The notes below the pieces were generated by a model. It saw only the letters and a program-made list of their open reading frames with translations. It was not told the origin of the DNA and ran no database searches. This document shows, piece after piece, positions 20,343 to 32,207 of a DNA stretch of 64,000 nucleotides. Origin of the DNA: Galerina marginata (lineage: Eukaryota; Basidiomycota; Agaricomycetes; Agaricales; Galerinaceae); the NCBI GenBank assembly GCA_023014335.1, contig JAECYW010000010.1:620001-684000 (forward strand), given 5' to 3'. Position 1 is the stretch's first letter. Every line of letters starts with the position of its first letter. The translations under genes were made by a program, and so were the position numbers.

Positions 20343-22133
20343 TCATCTTCGGTCTCCATCATAAACCAGCCACGCCAAACCATATCGAATGAAGAAAGCA
20401 AAAATACTCCCAACGACCTGGAAGCAGCGGTCATAAGGATTTCGAGTTTAAAATAACTAGTGAAAAAACGTACCTGAGAGGCTATTAGGACCTGGACAAG
20501 GTGCTTCTCGTTCATCGGCCCGAGACGCAGCAGGAAAAAATTGAGTATTGTGAGATTCGTTGTGTTCGTAATTACGCCAGTACTTGGGTCCGCTGTTACT
20601 TCTGTGAGCCCCAAAGTGGATAGAACCTGTAGGACAATGTCGTCAGCCTCGAAGGTGGCTTTGGAAACCTTTCCTCTGAGGCTCTCGACGGGTGGAGTAG
20701 GTTGGTCTCCGGCTCAAACCTAAAGGGACGGTTAATATTTGTATGAGTTCGACGTCGAAATAGTCCAGCCAACCTTGGTACTCTGTGCCGTGGGCAAGGA
20801 ACCAGTCCAAAGAGCTGTGGACAGGAAAGAAGAAAGTTGAATATCTGTGGCATAAAGAACAAGAGCAGCGTTTTCGAGAAATGCGCCTGAATCCCTACAA
20901 CCGCAAATGCCATTCCTGTAACGTAACACAACGTGTCTCCAGGAAAGGCGCGTGCAGGATACCTATAAGCCATGTTATTGTAATTAAAGTGACTTGTGAC
21001 AAGAATGAGCGCTTACCAGTTGTGATATAGGAATCCAACACAAACTGCAACCAATGGCAGCATGAAGTATAGACTGAAAAGGTGTCTCTCGACCAATTCA
21101 CGACTCCCATACGCCATTCCTGCTTTCCACACTCCCCCAAATCCCAACTCAGCCTTATTTCCCAGTAAATGGAGTGGTACCCGAAAACCAATTGGCCATG
21201 GCAGATATAACAGGTCGTTGAGGATCACTGAGAGTGCAATAATTAGCGCTTGGCTGGTCTCAGAACCATTAATACCAGCGAGGATGTTGATACTGTTGGT
21301 CGAAAATGTGGACAATAATGACATGTAGACGTAGTAAAGTGGTCCTTGGTAAAATTCAGTTCCGCGGTCTAAGAAAACCAGATTTCAGCACTTACCGAGA
21401 TTAATTAGTGCCCCGAAAATGAATCGCAAAGGAAGAGGTACGACAACATTTGTGTTGCCGTGTTCAGCATAATACACCATTAACAGAGGGATTGATGCAA
21501 TTATAGGAATGGGTAGTTTGTGCCTCCAACGAATATCAAACACATCATCGAGAAAACCCAATATTGTAGCCACTAATAAAGACAGCAGGGATGATAAATA
21601 GACAGATAGCTTTTTATCGATGATTAGCTTACAAAAACTACTATTTGAAGACACGAACCTGGTAATGCTGGAAATTCGACAACTGTAATCCCTTCATGCG
21701 GTTTTTTCACGCTTGCTTGCTCTAGAATGGGTGTCGAAAAGGCGAAGGGGATGAAAAGGATCAGTGAGAGTATATATATCGATGCACAGACGAGACCAAG
21801 GCTTTCAGGTCTAGAAATATGGAGAATGAGGTTGTATTCGTTGTTGATGTAGGAATATACAAACATAGTGTTTCTTCCCTGGGGGATTTTGCTGTCGTAA
21901 ACCTTGAGCAAATCTCGTCCACTGAGTTTGGCTTTGACGAAGGTAGGGCCCAAGAGCTGGAACAAGGTAAATAGTCGCCGAGAAACGCGAAGATAGAGAA
22001 TCCGATCGACGAGTATAGGGCGGGAATGGACTGGCATTGGCTCCAAGAGGGGTCGTACAATGAACCATGACGCGATAGGTACCAAACCGAAGAGCAGGAC
22101 ACGAGGTAGGGGTCGAGGACGTATTATTGGCAT
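20343..22133 (-). CDS. ALG7: UDP-GlcNAc:dolichyl-phosphate GlcNAc-1-phosphotransferase (first step of N-glycan assembly), one apparent -1 frameshift
   Basis: Transfers GlcNAc-1-P from UDP-GlcNAc to dolichyl phosphate on the ER membrane; the target of tunicamycin. The start is [16 protein letters not shown] (ATG 22133). Signatures: [14 protein letters not shown], the catalytic loop [57 protein letters not shown], and the C-terminal [12 protein letters not shown]. It has about ten hydrophobic segments, as expected for the family. The last exon (about 20.4 kb) ends [12 protein letters not shown] then TGA at 20345-20343. A 54-nt intron after GRNT is a multiple of three, so retention would not shift the frame. 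At about 20688-20693 one base seems to be missing: upstream reads [12 protein letters not shown], and downstream coherent sequence resumes in another frame. Confidence 0.93.
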
Positions 22134-22320
22134 GATGAAGGTGTGGGGTGAGTAGTACTTGATATTTGAGGACTATGCTCTATAGCTCGCCATCGAGGGT
22201 ACCTTCAGTGGATCAAGAAAGTTTGTCGTCGACGTGGTCATCGCGAGTTTCGACACGTTGGCGGGCCGTTCATTCCGCGGGCTGTCGGAGCACGGGCTCG
22301 CATCCCGAACTTGATCAGTT
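22134..22320. promoter_or_regulatory. Short divergent promoter between ALG7 and the SET-TAD3 gene
   Basis: 187 bp separate two divergent ATGs. I see no clear TATA box or repeated motif. The spacing suggests a shared, bidirectional promoter. Confidence 0.4.
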
Positions 22321-24131
22321 ATGTCCATGACGGAATCAACACCAAAACCCGAACACCTCAACACTTCGGGATGTATCATCAAGTACAGTATTGGTAAAGA
22401 TAGAGGTGTATATGGTCAGTCCTATGCAACAGCTCCGTCAAAAGTCTATCAGAAGATATGTCATCCTCAGCATCTCGTCCTATACCCAGAAATACCATCA
22501 TAGAGATCAGTCCAGTCCTGCTGTTTTCTAAAGAAGAGTATGATGAGCATGGTAAGGCTTAATATTCTCTTATTGTGGGCTTCATCTCTTATTTTTGTCC
22601 AGGAAAACACACTGTGGTTGATCAATATACTTTCAAATGGGCAGATGGGCGTATGGCTCTGGCTCTTGGACTAGGTGAGTCCAATAACGTCAGATTCTTC
22701 CAATTTTTCATTATAACGGTCAAAATAGGATCACTGTTTAACCACGTTGAATCTCCAAACGTGTCATTCTCTCATGACCCAAAAACTGAATCCATCCGAT
22801 ATGCAACTACACGAGACGTGACTGCTGGAGAAGAGCTTTGCATATCTGACGGCTTCAAGCTATGGTTCTCCCCTGTGGGAAAAGCTGGCGTCTCTGAAAA
22901 TGCAGATACGTCAGAAGCAGACACGGGTTACGGTGTTTTGACAGCTGTAGTGCACGAGGACCGTACTGAGATCGCGAATCCATATGAATATGGTGACCAG
23001 GAAGAAATAATACCTGAGCAAAATCTCCCTTTTACAAGATTCAAACCTCCACCAGAGGAGGAAGATGCAGAATCGATAAAAACTGGTATGTACGGATGAC
23101 ACATTGACTAGCATCCTCTCACTATTCCCTTGCAATTAGTGGAGGCATGGGTCGTGGATGTTCCGGAAGTCCGTCACATTACAACACTTCTGAAGTGAGT
23201 ATCTTTCCTTCTGGAACCAAAAACAATCTAATCAGGACCAAAGATGGCTCAAGCAGGCTGGACTCGAAGGTCCTGAATTAGGACATCTCAAGCGCGTTCG
23301 GAGACGAGGAGAAAACATGAGCCTTCTCCTGAGCACCACTTCGGAACCTCCGCAATTACCACAAGACTTAAATCTCCCTGTTCCGTACTTACTTCCCGTC
23401 CCGGTTTCCTCCGCACTCACGCTTCCATCTTTAAGCCTAAAATCGGCTCTCTGGCCTACCATGTACACCCCACGCCGTAAGGATGAACCAGAACCATGGA
23501 CACGAGGCAAAACTCGGTGGGCATGGAATGCCATGAAAAGGACTGTTGATATGGCTATCAAGGCCCAGTCCAAGCTCGAAGAGGTTCGCATATTTTCCCA
23601 ACATCTGTTTTTATCTGCCTTCCTCATCGTGAGTAACAGCTTCCTATTGCCGCCCATATCCCTACTCCCTATGGTATACCAAATGATAAACCATCGTCAT
23701 CGGCTTTCATCACTTCTGACAGTCGTCATTCCTCTCAACACCCCCTCCGACATGCTGCCGTTAATGCGATTCGAAAGATGGCAGACTATCGGGCAGAGTC
23801 GGAGGATCCAGGAAGTGGTCCTCCCATGATAGCAGACGCCTCTTCTGATGAAGCGACTCAGAGCAGCGCGAATTACCTTCTTACAGACCGAACTTTCTTT
23901 ATTACCCATGAACCGTGCATCATGTGCAGTATGGCGCTGCTCCATTCACGTGTAAAAGAGGTGTTTTTCCTGTATCCGATGGAGAAGACGGGAGGTTGCG
24001 GAGGTTGTGCATGTCTACCGACATTGAAAGGTGTTAACCACCGTTTCGCAATCTTACAATGGAAGGGCGAAGCGAGTTGTGGGGGTTTCTCCAACCAGGA
24101 TATCGAGATTGATGCTACAATTGATGTATGA
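22321..24131 (+). CDS. TAD3: SET domain fused to TAD3-type tRNA adenosine deaminase subunit
   Basis: Seven exons: 22321-22414, 22471-22551, 22603-22674, 22729-23085, 23140-23194, 23244-23583, 23640-24131; together exactly 1491 nt, 496 residues, no frameshift. The N-terminal ~150 residues form a SET-like fold: DRGVYASRPIP, GSLFNHVESPN (the NHxxxPN motif) and TAGEELCISDG, where SET enzymes normally have a Tyr after the EEL block. The C-terminal half is a cytidine/adenosine deaminase domain: PLRHAAVNAI, then EPCIMCSMALLHSRVKEVFF with the zinc cysteines. The catalytic Glu of the HAE motif is replaced (HAAV), as in TAD3/ADAT3, the structural partner of TAD2. Known role of the pair: A34-to-I34 editing of tRNA anticodons. 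The SET module's substrate is unknown and its missing Tyr suggests low or no activity. Confidence 0.88.
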
Positions 24132-24248
24132 CCATTTCAGGTCAGTCTGGCGTAGGACTTAATTATCTTGTACATAACCAAGGGCAGAAAAAAGGTGATG
24201 ATACATTTTGTGACAGCGATGAAAGGGCTACATTCGACGATGAGAGAG

Positions 24249-26483
24249 CTACAAACGAGGGAGAGAGTGGACATTGGTCGGCTGCCATTGCTTTGCCTTG
24301 ATATATTCAAGCAGAGCATCGTCAGAAAGGTTTCGGAAGAGCGAGTTTTCATCGACGTTCTAAGAAATTAACTTAGCACAGTCAGACAAAACTTGCTTCA
24401 AGAACTTACATCTTTTTGGGCAGCGCGAATAACGGCCAGAGCAATCTGAGAACTAATATCCCGGATACGTGTCAGGCGAGGATACACCAATTCCGTGGAG
24501 GTTTCATCGATAGTGAGGGATCCAGCTAATGCAATGGATGCCTGTTCTACCATGGAATCCGTAATGTGCTTAGCCTTGGAGAGAATGGCGCCCATTCCGA
24601 TTCCAGGGAAAATGTACATGTTATTTCCCTGGCCAGGTTCGTATACCTGTCCTTGGAATTCTATGGGTTTGTAAGGGCTACCCGAAGCAAACACAACGGA
24701 GCCATTTGTCCTAATGTAATGACTGAGAACTTGAGAGGATGGGCGTTAAAAATGACCTTACCAATGGACGGCGTCTGCGTAATCAACTTCGCACAGAGAA
24801 ACGGGGTTTGACAGAGGGAAGATGATAGGTCGGGTATTAAGAGAGGCCATCAAACGGACAACTTCTTCATTGAACGCGTTCTACATCGAAAAGGTTAGCA
24901 AAGGCCACTGTGGTTTCGAGGAGGACTGGGGTACGCACACGTATCGTGCTGAGACCGAGGAGAGCGGTGGGTTTGACATAATCGATGATGTCAATGAGAG
25001 CCGTCAATGGTGGGCCTTCATAATCTGTACGAGCGAAATCTAGAACCACAAGGTCAGCAGCGCCTCTGGACGAAAATAAAGTAGTAATGATAAATACATT
25101 TCTTGTGCTCCTGTAGGCCCTTCCTGTCCGCGGTGATTAAACCTTTGGAATCAACGGTCTAGATTGAACATAAATAATTGTCCCGGGTTTGGGATGATAA
25201 CAAATAAAACACACATAAATTCGGCATCTAGCCTCCTCTTCGCTCAAGCCGAGGAGAGTAAAGAACGACATGAGCTGCTTCGCCACACCAATACCGGCGG
25301 AACCAGCTCCCAAGAAGAGAATTCTCTGGTCCGAGAGTGAGGTTCCGGCAGCGGATGAAGCAATGCGGGCAGCATTCAGGAAGCCAGAGAGCACAACAGC
25401 GCCTTCGGGTCCGTGATCAGCGCGTCATATTGCAGTGGCAATGCCTAAAAACTAAAACTTACCCGTGCCCTGAATCTGTGAGAGAAAGCTGTGAGAAAAG
25501 GAAGGCCAAAAACGCGCTAAATATGGTACCTACATCATCATTGAAGCACCTATATTTTGTTCTAAACATCTCCAAATATCGGAAGGCATTGTCGGTCGAG
25601 AAATCCTCGAACTGCACCACGAGCTGGGGGAAGACCTCTTTCATCGCCTCCATGAACTCATTCATGAAGTCGTCCATCTGACATTCAAGGATCTTATTAT
25701 GAACATCACGTCATTTTAACGAACATACCTCGGCAGTGTCAGGTCTCTTCCGGCGCACGCCCAGGTACAAAGGGTCCTCTAAAAATTTCTCTGTGTTTGT
25801 ACCCAAGTCTAGGCAAATGGGCACGGTCGTGGTGGGCTTGATGCCAGCGCCGCCAATATAGAGATCCCTAGCGTTATGCTAAATGTCAGAAAACGGGGCG
25901 AGACGGAAAGACGGCGACAGCATACAGTTTTCCAATCGCAATAGGAAGCCCATTCGCACCAAGGTCTCCTAAACCTAAAATACGAGAGCCTGAAACGAGG
26001 TCGGATGAATTAACCCAAGCGGAGGTGGGCAACCTCAACGCAGCTCACCGTCAGTGACGACAGCAATCCTGGCTCCTTGTCCAGAGGGCCACGTCCGAAG
26101 CACCTCGCGAATGTGACCTTTGTTTTCAATGGTGACATAAAGACCCTCTGGACGACGCCAGATATGCGAATAATTCGTGCAAGCGTCTCCGACCTATTAG
26201 GCGGATGACATGAATCAGGACGGCGTGGAAATGAAAGGCGAAGTAAAAAAATAAAAGTCGTACGGTCGGAGTATAGAGAATGGGGATGATTTCGAGCATA
26301 TTTCCGAGGAGGACCTCGTAGAAGAGGTTGGGGTCGCGTTCCTTCAGCCCGTTGAGGTAGATGTACTTTTCGAGGCCATTGTGTTTGCTACGGAAGCTGA
26401 GTGAGGCAGCGTTGGCGGTGATCCGTGTTCAAGAAATAGGGAGGAATCCGAGGAGTAGACGAGTGAAAAGCGGACATGGACAT
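24249..26483 (-). CDS. NAD(P)-dependent malic enzyme; one apparent +1 frameshift near the start
   Basis: Decarboxylates malate to pyruvate with reduction of NAD(P). Signatures in order: EIIPILYTPTVGDACTNYSH, SRILGLGDLGANG (cofactor/metal region), KFLEDPLYLGVRRKRP, FEDFSTDNAFRYLE, QRILFLGAGSAGIGVAKQL (Rossmann motif), and NPVSLCEVDY. It ends HSLPRL then TAG at 24251-24249. The ATG at 26483 gives MSMSAFHSSTPRIPPYFLNT. One extra base near 26424 is needed to join this to NAASLSFRSKHNG. The region before YIYLNGLKERDPNLFY is shorter than in many malic enzymes, so an upstream exon is possible. Introns are about 50 nt; one needs the GTGCGT donor after STIR. It is convergent with TAD3 (117 bp between stops). 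Nothing here shows which cofactor or compartment it uses. Confidence 0.9.
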
Positions 26484-26943
26484 GGTGGTAGTTGCAGAAC
26501 AAAATTGAAATGACTCCTGTCAGTATTTATACATGCAGGGCGGGCTAAGAAATAGAATTTATAACAAAATGAGGAGAATTAATATAAACTGTGCGAATGG
26601 TCTTATTCTGGTGCATGTGAATGTGGGGAGACGAGCCGGGATAGGTATGTCTAGGAAAGAGTCAGAAAGGAGCGGAACGAAGAGGAACACTGGCACGCTC
26701 GAATTCCCATTCTAGTAACGGCCTTCCGCCGATCAATCGGGACCCCACTCAGCGGCCGCTGCTTTCAACACTCCTCTAGACCAATTCCCTGTGAAGATCG
26801 TCTTCTTTTCGCACCGACATCGACACAAAGTCCAGGTGCGCTATACAGAAAGGTTTCAGCACGGATAGCGCCAAAATAGGTGAGATCGAACCATACCAAT
26901 GTCACCCGATATCACCCCAAAAAAAACAAAGAACGACCCACAA

Positions 26944-27516
26944 TCACCACAACTCGCGTCGTTTCTTGCTGATTGCCTTGACAATAGAGTGTTTTTCGCT
27001 CCACTTCTGTCTCGCTTGTTCGTGCGTTTCATCCCGGACTTTAAGTAGGGATTTCCGTAGAGGCTTCTTCAGCGGCGCGACCTGGCCGACAAACGACTGT
27101 GTGCAGTTGAACATCTGCGCCAATTTCCCTCGAGAATATGTCACAGGATCTGAATATCGCAACTGGCGTAATTTTTCCATGTTTTCATCAGACATACGGG
27201 GAGGTGGGGCGGCTGGAGGAGAACGACTGAGAGGCGGCAGAGGTACCGTCAGTAGGGCACTGTAGGTGGACGGAGTAAAGGCTGAAACTGGTGCAGTGGT
27301 GAGAGAGAATGGTGAAGGCGCAGTAGGTGGTGGTCGGTGAATGAATGTCAGGTCCTCGTCTTCCAACTTGGTCACGATTGCTTTCGGGTTGTTGATGAGA
27401 GGGTCTTTTGCGTGATAGGCTGGTCGTTCTGATGTCCCAGGTCGCGGACGGGGGTACTTGGGAGCATATTGGCGAACAATACTAGATGTAAACGCGAGAG
27501 CTCGTGTCGAGTGCAT
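26944..27516 (-). CDS. Mitochondrial large-subunit ribosomal protein L20-like (MRP-L20 family)
   Basis: A single exon of 190 residues. It begins MHSTRALAFTSSIVRQYAP, an Arg/Ser/Ala-rich amphipathic start typical of a mitochondrial presequence. Family marks are the HRPPPTAPSPFSLTTAP stretch, RMSDENMEKLRQLR, KLAQMFNCTQSFVGQVAP (the HTH-like core of the family) and a basic C-terminus (KKRRELW). Assignment to MRP-L20 (PF12824) rests on these motifs. The downstream neighbour is malic enzyme, with about 460 bp between them that must contain its promoter. The start at 27516 is chosen because it opens the presequence; the frame is open further upstream without a better ATG. Confidence 0.72.
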   Translation of the reverse strand: MHSTRALAFTSSIVRQYAPKYPRPRPGTSERPAYHAKDPLINNPKAIVTKLEDEDLTFIHRPPPTAPSPFSLTTAPVSAFTPSTYSALLTVPLPPLSRSPPAAPPPRMSDENMEKLRQLRYSDPVTYSRGKLAQMFNCTQSFVGQVAPLKKPLRKSLLKVRDETHEQARQKWSEKHSIVKAISKKRRELW

Positions 27517-27638
27517 GAAAGTGTGCTCGACGTTCACGTCCAAGCGAAAACCTCTGTCGACGTTTCGCACGGTCTGTACCAACTGCCAAAAATGGATTCC
27601 GATCACTTGACGCTCGTTGATTAGCTTCCGTAACTTCC

Positions 27639-28945
27639 TCACAAGAAAATAAAACGGTCATAAATTTCCCCTAGTCCTTGTACTAATCTCCTGTAGAATG
27701 ATAGCTTGTGATTGTACTTTCGAACATCTAAATTCCAAGAGCGGAGGTATCCAACAAACCCACTGAACCACTCACGGAGACGGAACTTCCATACCTTTCT
27801 GGACTTGTTCTCGTCCATAAATACGTTGGAACCATGCCTAAACCACACCGTTAGAATTATCAGCCGCCAGAATCAATGGGTAAAACCGGAGCGAGTCAAA
27901 AGAACCAAGCTAGGGTGGCCAAAGACTCACATTCAAGCCAGGCCATCTCTCCAAGCTCTCAACGCCCGCAAACGCATGACCAGCAATCCTAAGTATTGGT
28001 ATGACATCCACGGACATAAGTACGATATTTCTGAAAGCAAGAAGATCTGTAACCCCACTCACCATGGGAAGGCATTAATATCAGCGAGGGTGTACCGGCC
28101 TCTGCCTGGCCCGGCGAGGAAGTCGCGTTCTGCGAGTCGCAGCTGCAAAACGCCGAATAGACGTTCAGTCTCGTCTAGATAACCTATAAGAAGCACAACG
28201 AATTCGTTATCAAGCGTTCAGCGGCGGATATTGAGCGGGACGGGGGGGGGGGGGGGGGTTAACTTTCAGCATGGTAGAAGAACCTACGTTTCTTTGCATA
28301 AGGGATGTCTTCGGGAGCAAACCTCTGGAAATGGTTTGCTGAAATAGAGAAAAGTAGGTTAAGTGGAATGTCTATCAATATACGAAGAAACAGCAACTTA
28401 CACTGTCCCTGCATAGGACCGAGACCACCGTGCTATAATAATATTAACAATGGCCGTCGACCCAAAGACGATCCAACTCGAATAAGCACTTACAGCCCAA
28501 AACATCCACTGCAGCATAACACTATACTCCTCCTGCTCTCTCACAGGATCGAACCAGAACTTCTCCTCGCGATCACACCGCTGCGCAAGGTACAACAAGA
28601 TCGCCGCCGTCTCGAACACTGCAAAGTCCCCGCGCGTGCGGTCGACGAGCACCGGGATGCGCCCGTTGGGGTTCATCGCGAGGAACCACGGCTCCTTCTG
28701 CGTGCCTTGCGAGATGTCAATTTTGTGCACACTGGAGTTGGGTGGAGACGCGTCGGGGATACGTGATGCGTGATAAAGATGAGTAGACGCCCATTGTCAG
28801 CAACCCAGAGGTTTTGAAGTTAAGTGTAAAGCGCACTCGTAGTCAATTCCATACGCCGCCTTGAGCTCCTTCTAGGTAGACCGATGCCTTGCGTCCGTTC
28901 GGCTGTCCTGCCAGTATAAAGCAAGAACGGCTTCGTGCCCCTCAT
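27639..28945 (-). CDS. Glutathione S-transferase, Ure2-like/theta type; two apparent +1 frameshifts in exon 1
   Basis: The thioredoxin-like N domain includes [16 protein letters not shown], then [30 protein letters not shown] and the substrate-fold [15 protein letters not shown]. The helical C domain includes [33 protein letters not shown], and [13 protein letters not shown]. It ends DRFIFL then TGA at 27641-27639. GSTs conjugate glutathione to electrophiles; this subtype is common in fungal detoxification and lignin-product handling, but the substrate is unknown. Exon 1 (ATG 28945, [12 protein letters not shown]) needs removal of one base at about 28906 and one at 28868/28869 for YTGRQPNGRK and YLEELK to read through. 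An intron contains a long poly-G/C run (28242-28258). Confidence 0.85.
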
Positions 28946-30200
28946 CTCGCCTCCCAGGGAATTGGTGTCCGCTGCACCTGTCGCGGACGGTGCTATAACG
29001 CGAAATAGCCACCAGCGGTTGTATATCTAGGCATCCTCAGCAGAGGACGCGTCATCAAAGAGAGCATCGCCATCCTCTAAGCAGTCCTAGGCACTGATGT
29101 CGACTCTCGAGTATCTTTCCAAGTTACAACATGATGGGTAAGCTAGAAGCGAACCTGGTCGGTGATATCGTCATCGGCAACACTAAGGACCGGGGTCGGC
29201 GGACCGCAAGGCACAGGCACGACGCCTGGAAGGCAAAGAATAAATTTGAGAGCAACAGAGGGGGTATTGACTTGTATGTATGGTATTCAAGGTTCATGGG
29301 GGTTTGGTCGAGAGCCAAAGAAGAACAACGATGAAGAGCGAAAACAAAAATAAAGAACACAGAGGACGTAAAATGACGAACAGCACACACCGAGCCCGAA
29401 AGCGAGATTGGAAGAGAGAAAGGAACGTGCATGAAGGAAACTCGTCTAACCTGGTAAAACGTTGATATCAATTACATGTCAGGAACGGGAGAAGATTCAG
29501 AGAGGACGACAGAACGAACGTGGTCAAGTTATAAACAACTCGAAAGAGAAGATGGCACAGCAAGTGTCCAGAGATTTAGAAAAACGAATGGCAGGGGCTT
29601 GTCCGCTTGTGGCTTGTTCATAAAATTGAGTCACAAAGAGGGGCAACGAGCGACGAATAGATGAAACCCAGAAAACCAAAAAAGATCATATTCAGAGACA
29701 CAAAGGAGAAGGAAGGAATGACCGATGCAAAAAAATAATTTGAAATCGAACTCGAAAGGGTAAATTCGAAAATTGGCACGAGCAGAGAGTGTTGGGTGTT
29801 TCATTGGATGTACAGAGTGAATTTGACCAAGAGTATCGCTACGTAAATAAAAAAAAAGAGCAAACTGCAGCTGAAAGGTAAAGCCAAAGGGAAAGTCCAC
29901 GGACAGGACGGGGGTGTTGGGTTTTTCGAGACGGCAACGTATCATACATCGTCCAAGATGTCATCGATCATCAAGCAAGGCGTCAAGAAAGGATCTGAAT
30001 TTAAGCGGACGGGTGAAGGTGGGTGACGGGGTGTTGTACATAAGCTTCGGTCGTATTGGGGAGTGGGCGGGGGTATCGATGAAGGGTGGATGAAGACAAA
30101 GGCTTGGGTTCGACGACACGAACCAAAGAACCGACAACGACAACGAAAACAGTGGAAGCAATTCGACAAAAAAATTCTTGGGGCAGACCAGGCCCAACAT
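28946..30200. other. Intergenic region without a supported gene
   Basis: About 1.25 kb between the GST start and the stop of the poly-Q/coiled-coil gene. It must contain the GST promoter and the 3' end of the neighbour. Short frames are present but their composition and lack of splice-supported extension do not suggest coding. A purine-rich stretch occurs at 29.3-29.6 kb. Confidence 0.5.
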
Positions 30201-32125
30201 TTAACTCTCCACCTCTGGCGGGGACATGACAACAGAGTTGCGCCTACTGCCAGCGCGTCTCGTCGTCGCCGTCGATTGGCCATCTCGCTCCCTCTCGCCG
30301 CTGATCATGACCATCGGCACCCCCGTCGAATGCGACGAGCCCTGCCTCGTCAAAGGCGGGGGCTGCGGTCGGCCCTCTCCCGCAGCGCGAGCCTGTGTCG
30401 GCGGCGTGGGAGGGTGCACGATGTGCTTCGGCCCATCCCGGTACACCTGGGGCGGGGACTGCTTGGGCCGCGACGTGGAGGACGACGGTGGCGGCGGTTC
30501 GTGTCGAGTGGCACTCGTCGACACCCGTCGCGCGTCAAACGGGACAGGCGAGCCGCTTCCATTATTCTCGGATCCCGACCTATCTTGGCCCCACCCTGGG
30601 GAAGAAAGCCTCCGTGTGGGCTCAGGTCGGACTGTCAGACGCGCAGACCCACTCGCAGCCGCGTCTTGGGCCGAAACAGGGGGGAAAGAGTACGATTCCG
30701 GCGCGACGGAGCCGGAAGGGACGCCATTCTGCAAGCCCTTGTTGTTGTTACCACCTAAATCCATACTGGCGCCAGATCGGAGGGCCTCCTCGAGATCCTC
30801 GACGCGACGCCGCAAGGCGGTCATCTCTGACTTGATGCCAGACACTCGTTTTTCCACGAGGCTTTCCACGGTTTCATTGATACGTTCTTGTTGCTGTGTG
30901 AGGTTCTGCATGAGGGACTGGGACTTGTGCAGCTGGTCGCCAAGCCAGTTTTTGAGCTGCTTGGAGTCATTGAGGGCTTCGTAAAATAATTCAAAGGGCT
31001 GGAGAAAGGCGGCCTTGTCTCCTTGATACATACCGGGGCGCGTGAAGGATGTGGGAGTGGGTGGGACAAGGGAGGACGAAATGGGAACGGAAGGAGCCGG
31101 AGGTGATCGGTTCTGAACAAGAGGAGGGTTTTGGAGGAGGGAGAGCCTCGTGGGGGTAGGGGGTACATTGCCCGGCACGCGGCGGACAGAGTCAGTGCCG
31201 GGGGTGAGGTTGGGCAAGCGGGGGAGGGCCATCTGGAAACGCCCCGAGTAGAATTGATTCTGGCCGCCTGCTTGTGGAACGGGGGGAGCGCTTTGAATAG
31301 AGGGTTGGAACTGGTCGCGGGTATGAGCTTCTCTGGGGCTGATGACGATATCTGCGGGCTTCTTTTTGCCCCCCAAGAGAGCGGCGCGGCGCCGGGCGAA
31401 GCTGATCGGAGGCGGAGGCAGGGAGTTTTGTGGTGGCTGCTGCTGCTGTTGCTGTTGCTGCTGCAGAATGGCCTGCTGCTGCTGGAGCTGCATGGGTGTG
31501 GGCTGTGGGCTGGCGGCGCGTTGTCGGCGTGTGGCCGGGTTCATGTTCGGACTGCGACGTGCGGTGCGGGGTGTGGGAGCCTGAGCGGGTGGGGGTGGCT
31601 GGGGTGGCATCTGACGCTGGTGGTCGTCAGAGACGGTGGGGGACATGATGCCGGCTGCGCTGCCCCTGCGCTGCTCGATGAGAGCCTGCTGCTTCTGCTT
31701 TATGGAAAAGGTGGAGCGGACCTGCTCGATGGCGCCAGGATTGTCGCGCTGGACGGTGAAGCCCATGACGACGGGGGAGATGGGGGTGGAGATGGACTGA
31801 TCTGGGGCAGGACGGACGTCGATGTGGAGGGGATGGGGCGCGGTGCCGGAGACGGTGACACGGCGTTTTTTGAGGGGGGACGGCATCAGACTGGAGGGGG
31901 GCGGGGCGGCATCGCCGTCGGGCTCTGGCGACTCGTCTTTGACGCGAATGCTGGGGAGGGGTGAGCAGAAAACCACGGCAGGGACAAGGGAGGGACAAAC
32001 TGGTCGTCGTTGATGCGCTTTCTGCCGTGTTGCATGATGGGGGGAAGAGCATTGTTGCCTGAGATGGAGCTGAGGGAGTGGTTGCTAAATGCCTGTGCGA
32101 AAGAGGGCAGCGAATTGACAGACAT
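30201..32125 (-). CDS. Nuclear-looking poly-Q, Pro-rich, coiled-coil protein of unknown function
   Basis: Two exons, 32125-32001 and 31950-30201, with a 50-nt intron starting GTTTGT; exactly 624 residues. I do not recognise a domain. It starts MSVNSLPSFAQAFSNHSLSS. A basic patch SPLKKRRVTVSG (about residue 70) could be a nuclear signal. A Gln-rich segment at about 31.43-31.49 kb (CAG/CTG repeats) includes nine Gln in a row. LPPPPISFARRRAALLGGKKK is another basic patch (not all contiguous in function). A helical region (FELFYEALNDSKQLKNWL through RRRVEDLEEALRS) looks like a coiled coil. The rest is Ser/Pro-rich disorder. The Gln-rich tract plus coiled coil suggests a transcriptional or chromatin scaffold; this is inference. 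It is only 82 bp downstream of RTT109 on the same strand. Confidence 0.78.
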
Positions 32126-32207
32126 GGCGGGGGATGGCAACAAACAGCGCTGCTTAATTAAAAACTCTCGATCATTAGCTAATAAAAGTACAATGAAACA
32201 CCCCTGA

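Noticed and set aside
31131..31964. Plus-strand frame of 277 codons, Gly/Leu-rich
   Set aside because: Antisense to the poly-Q/Pro-rich gene; no independent splice or motif support.
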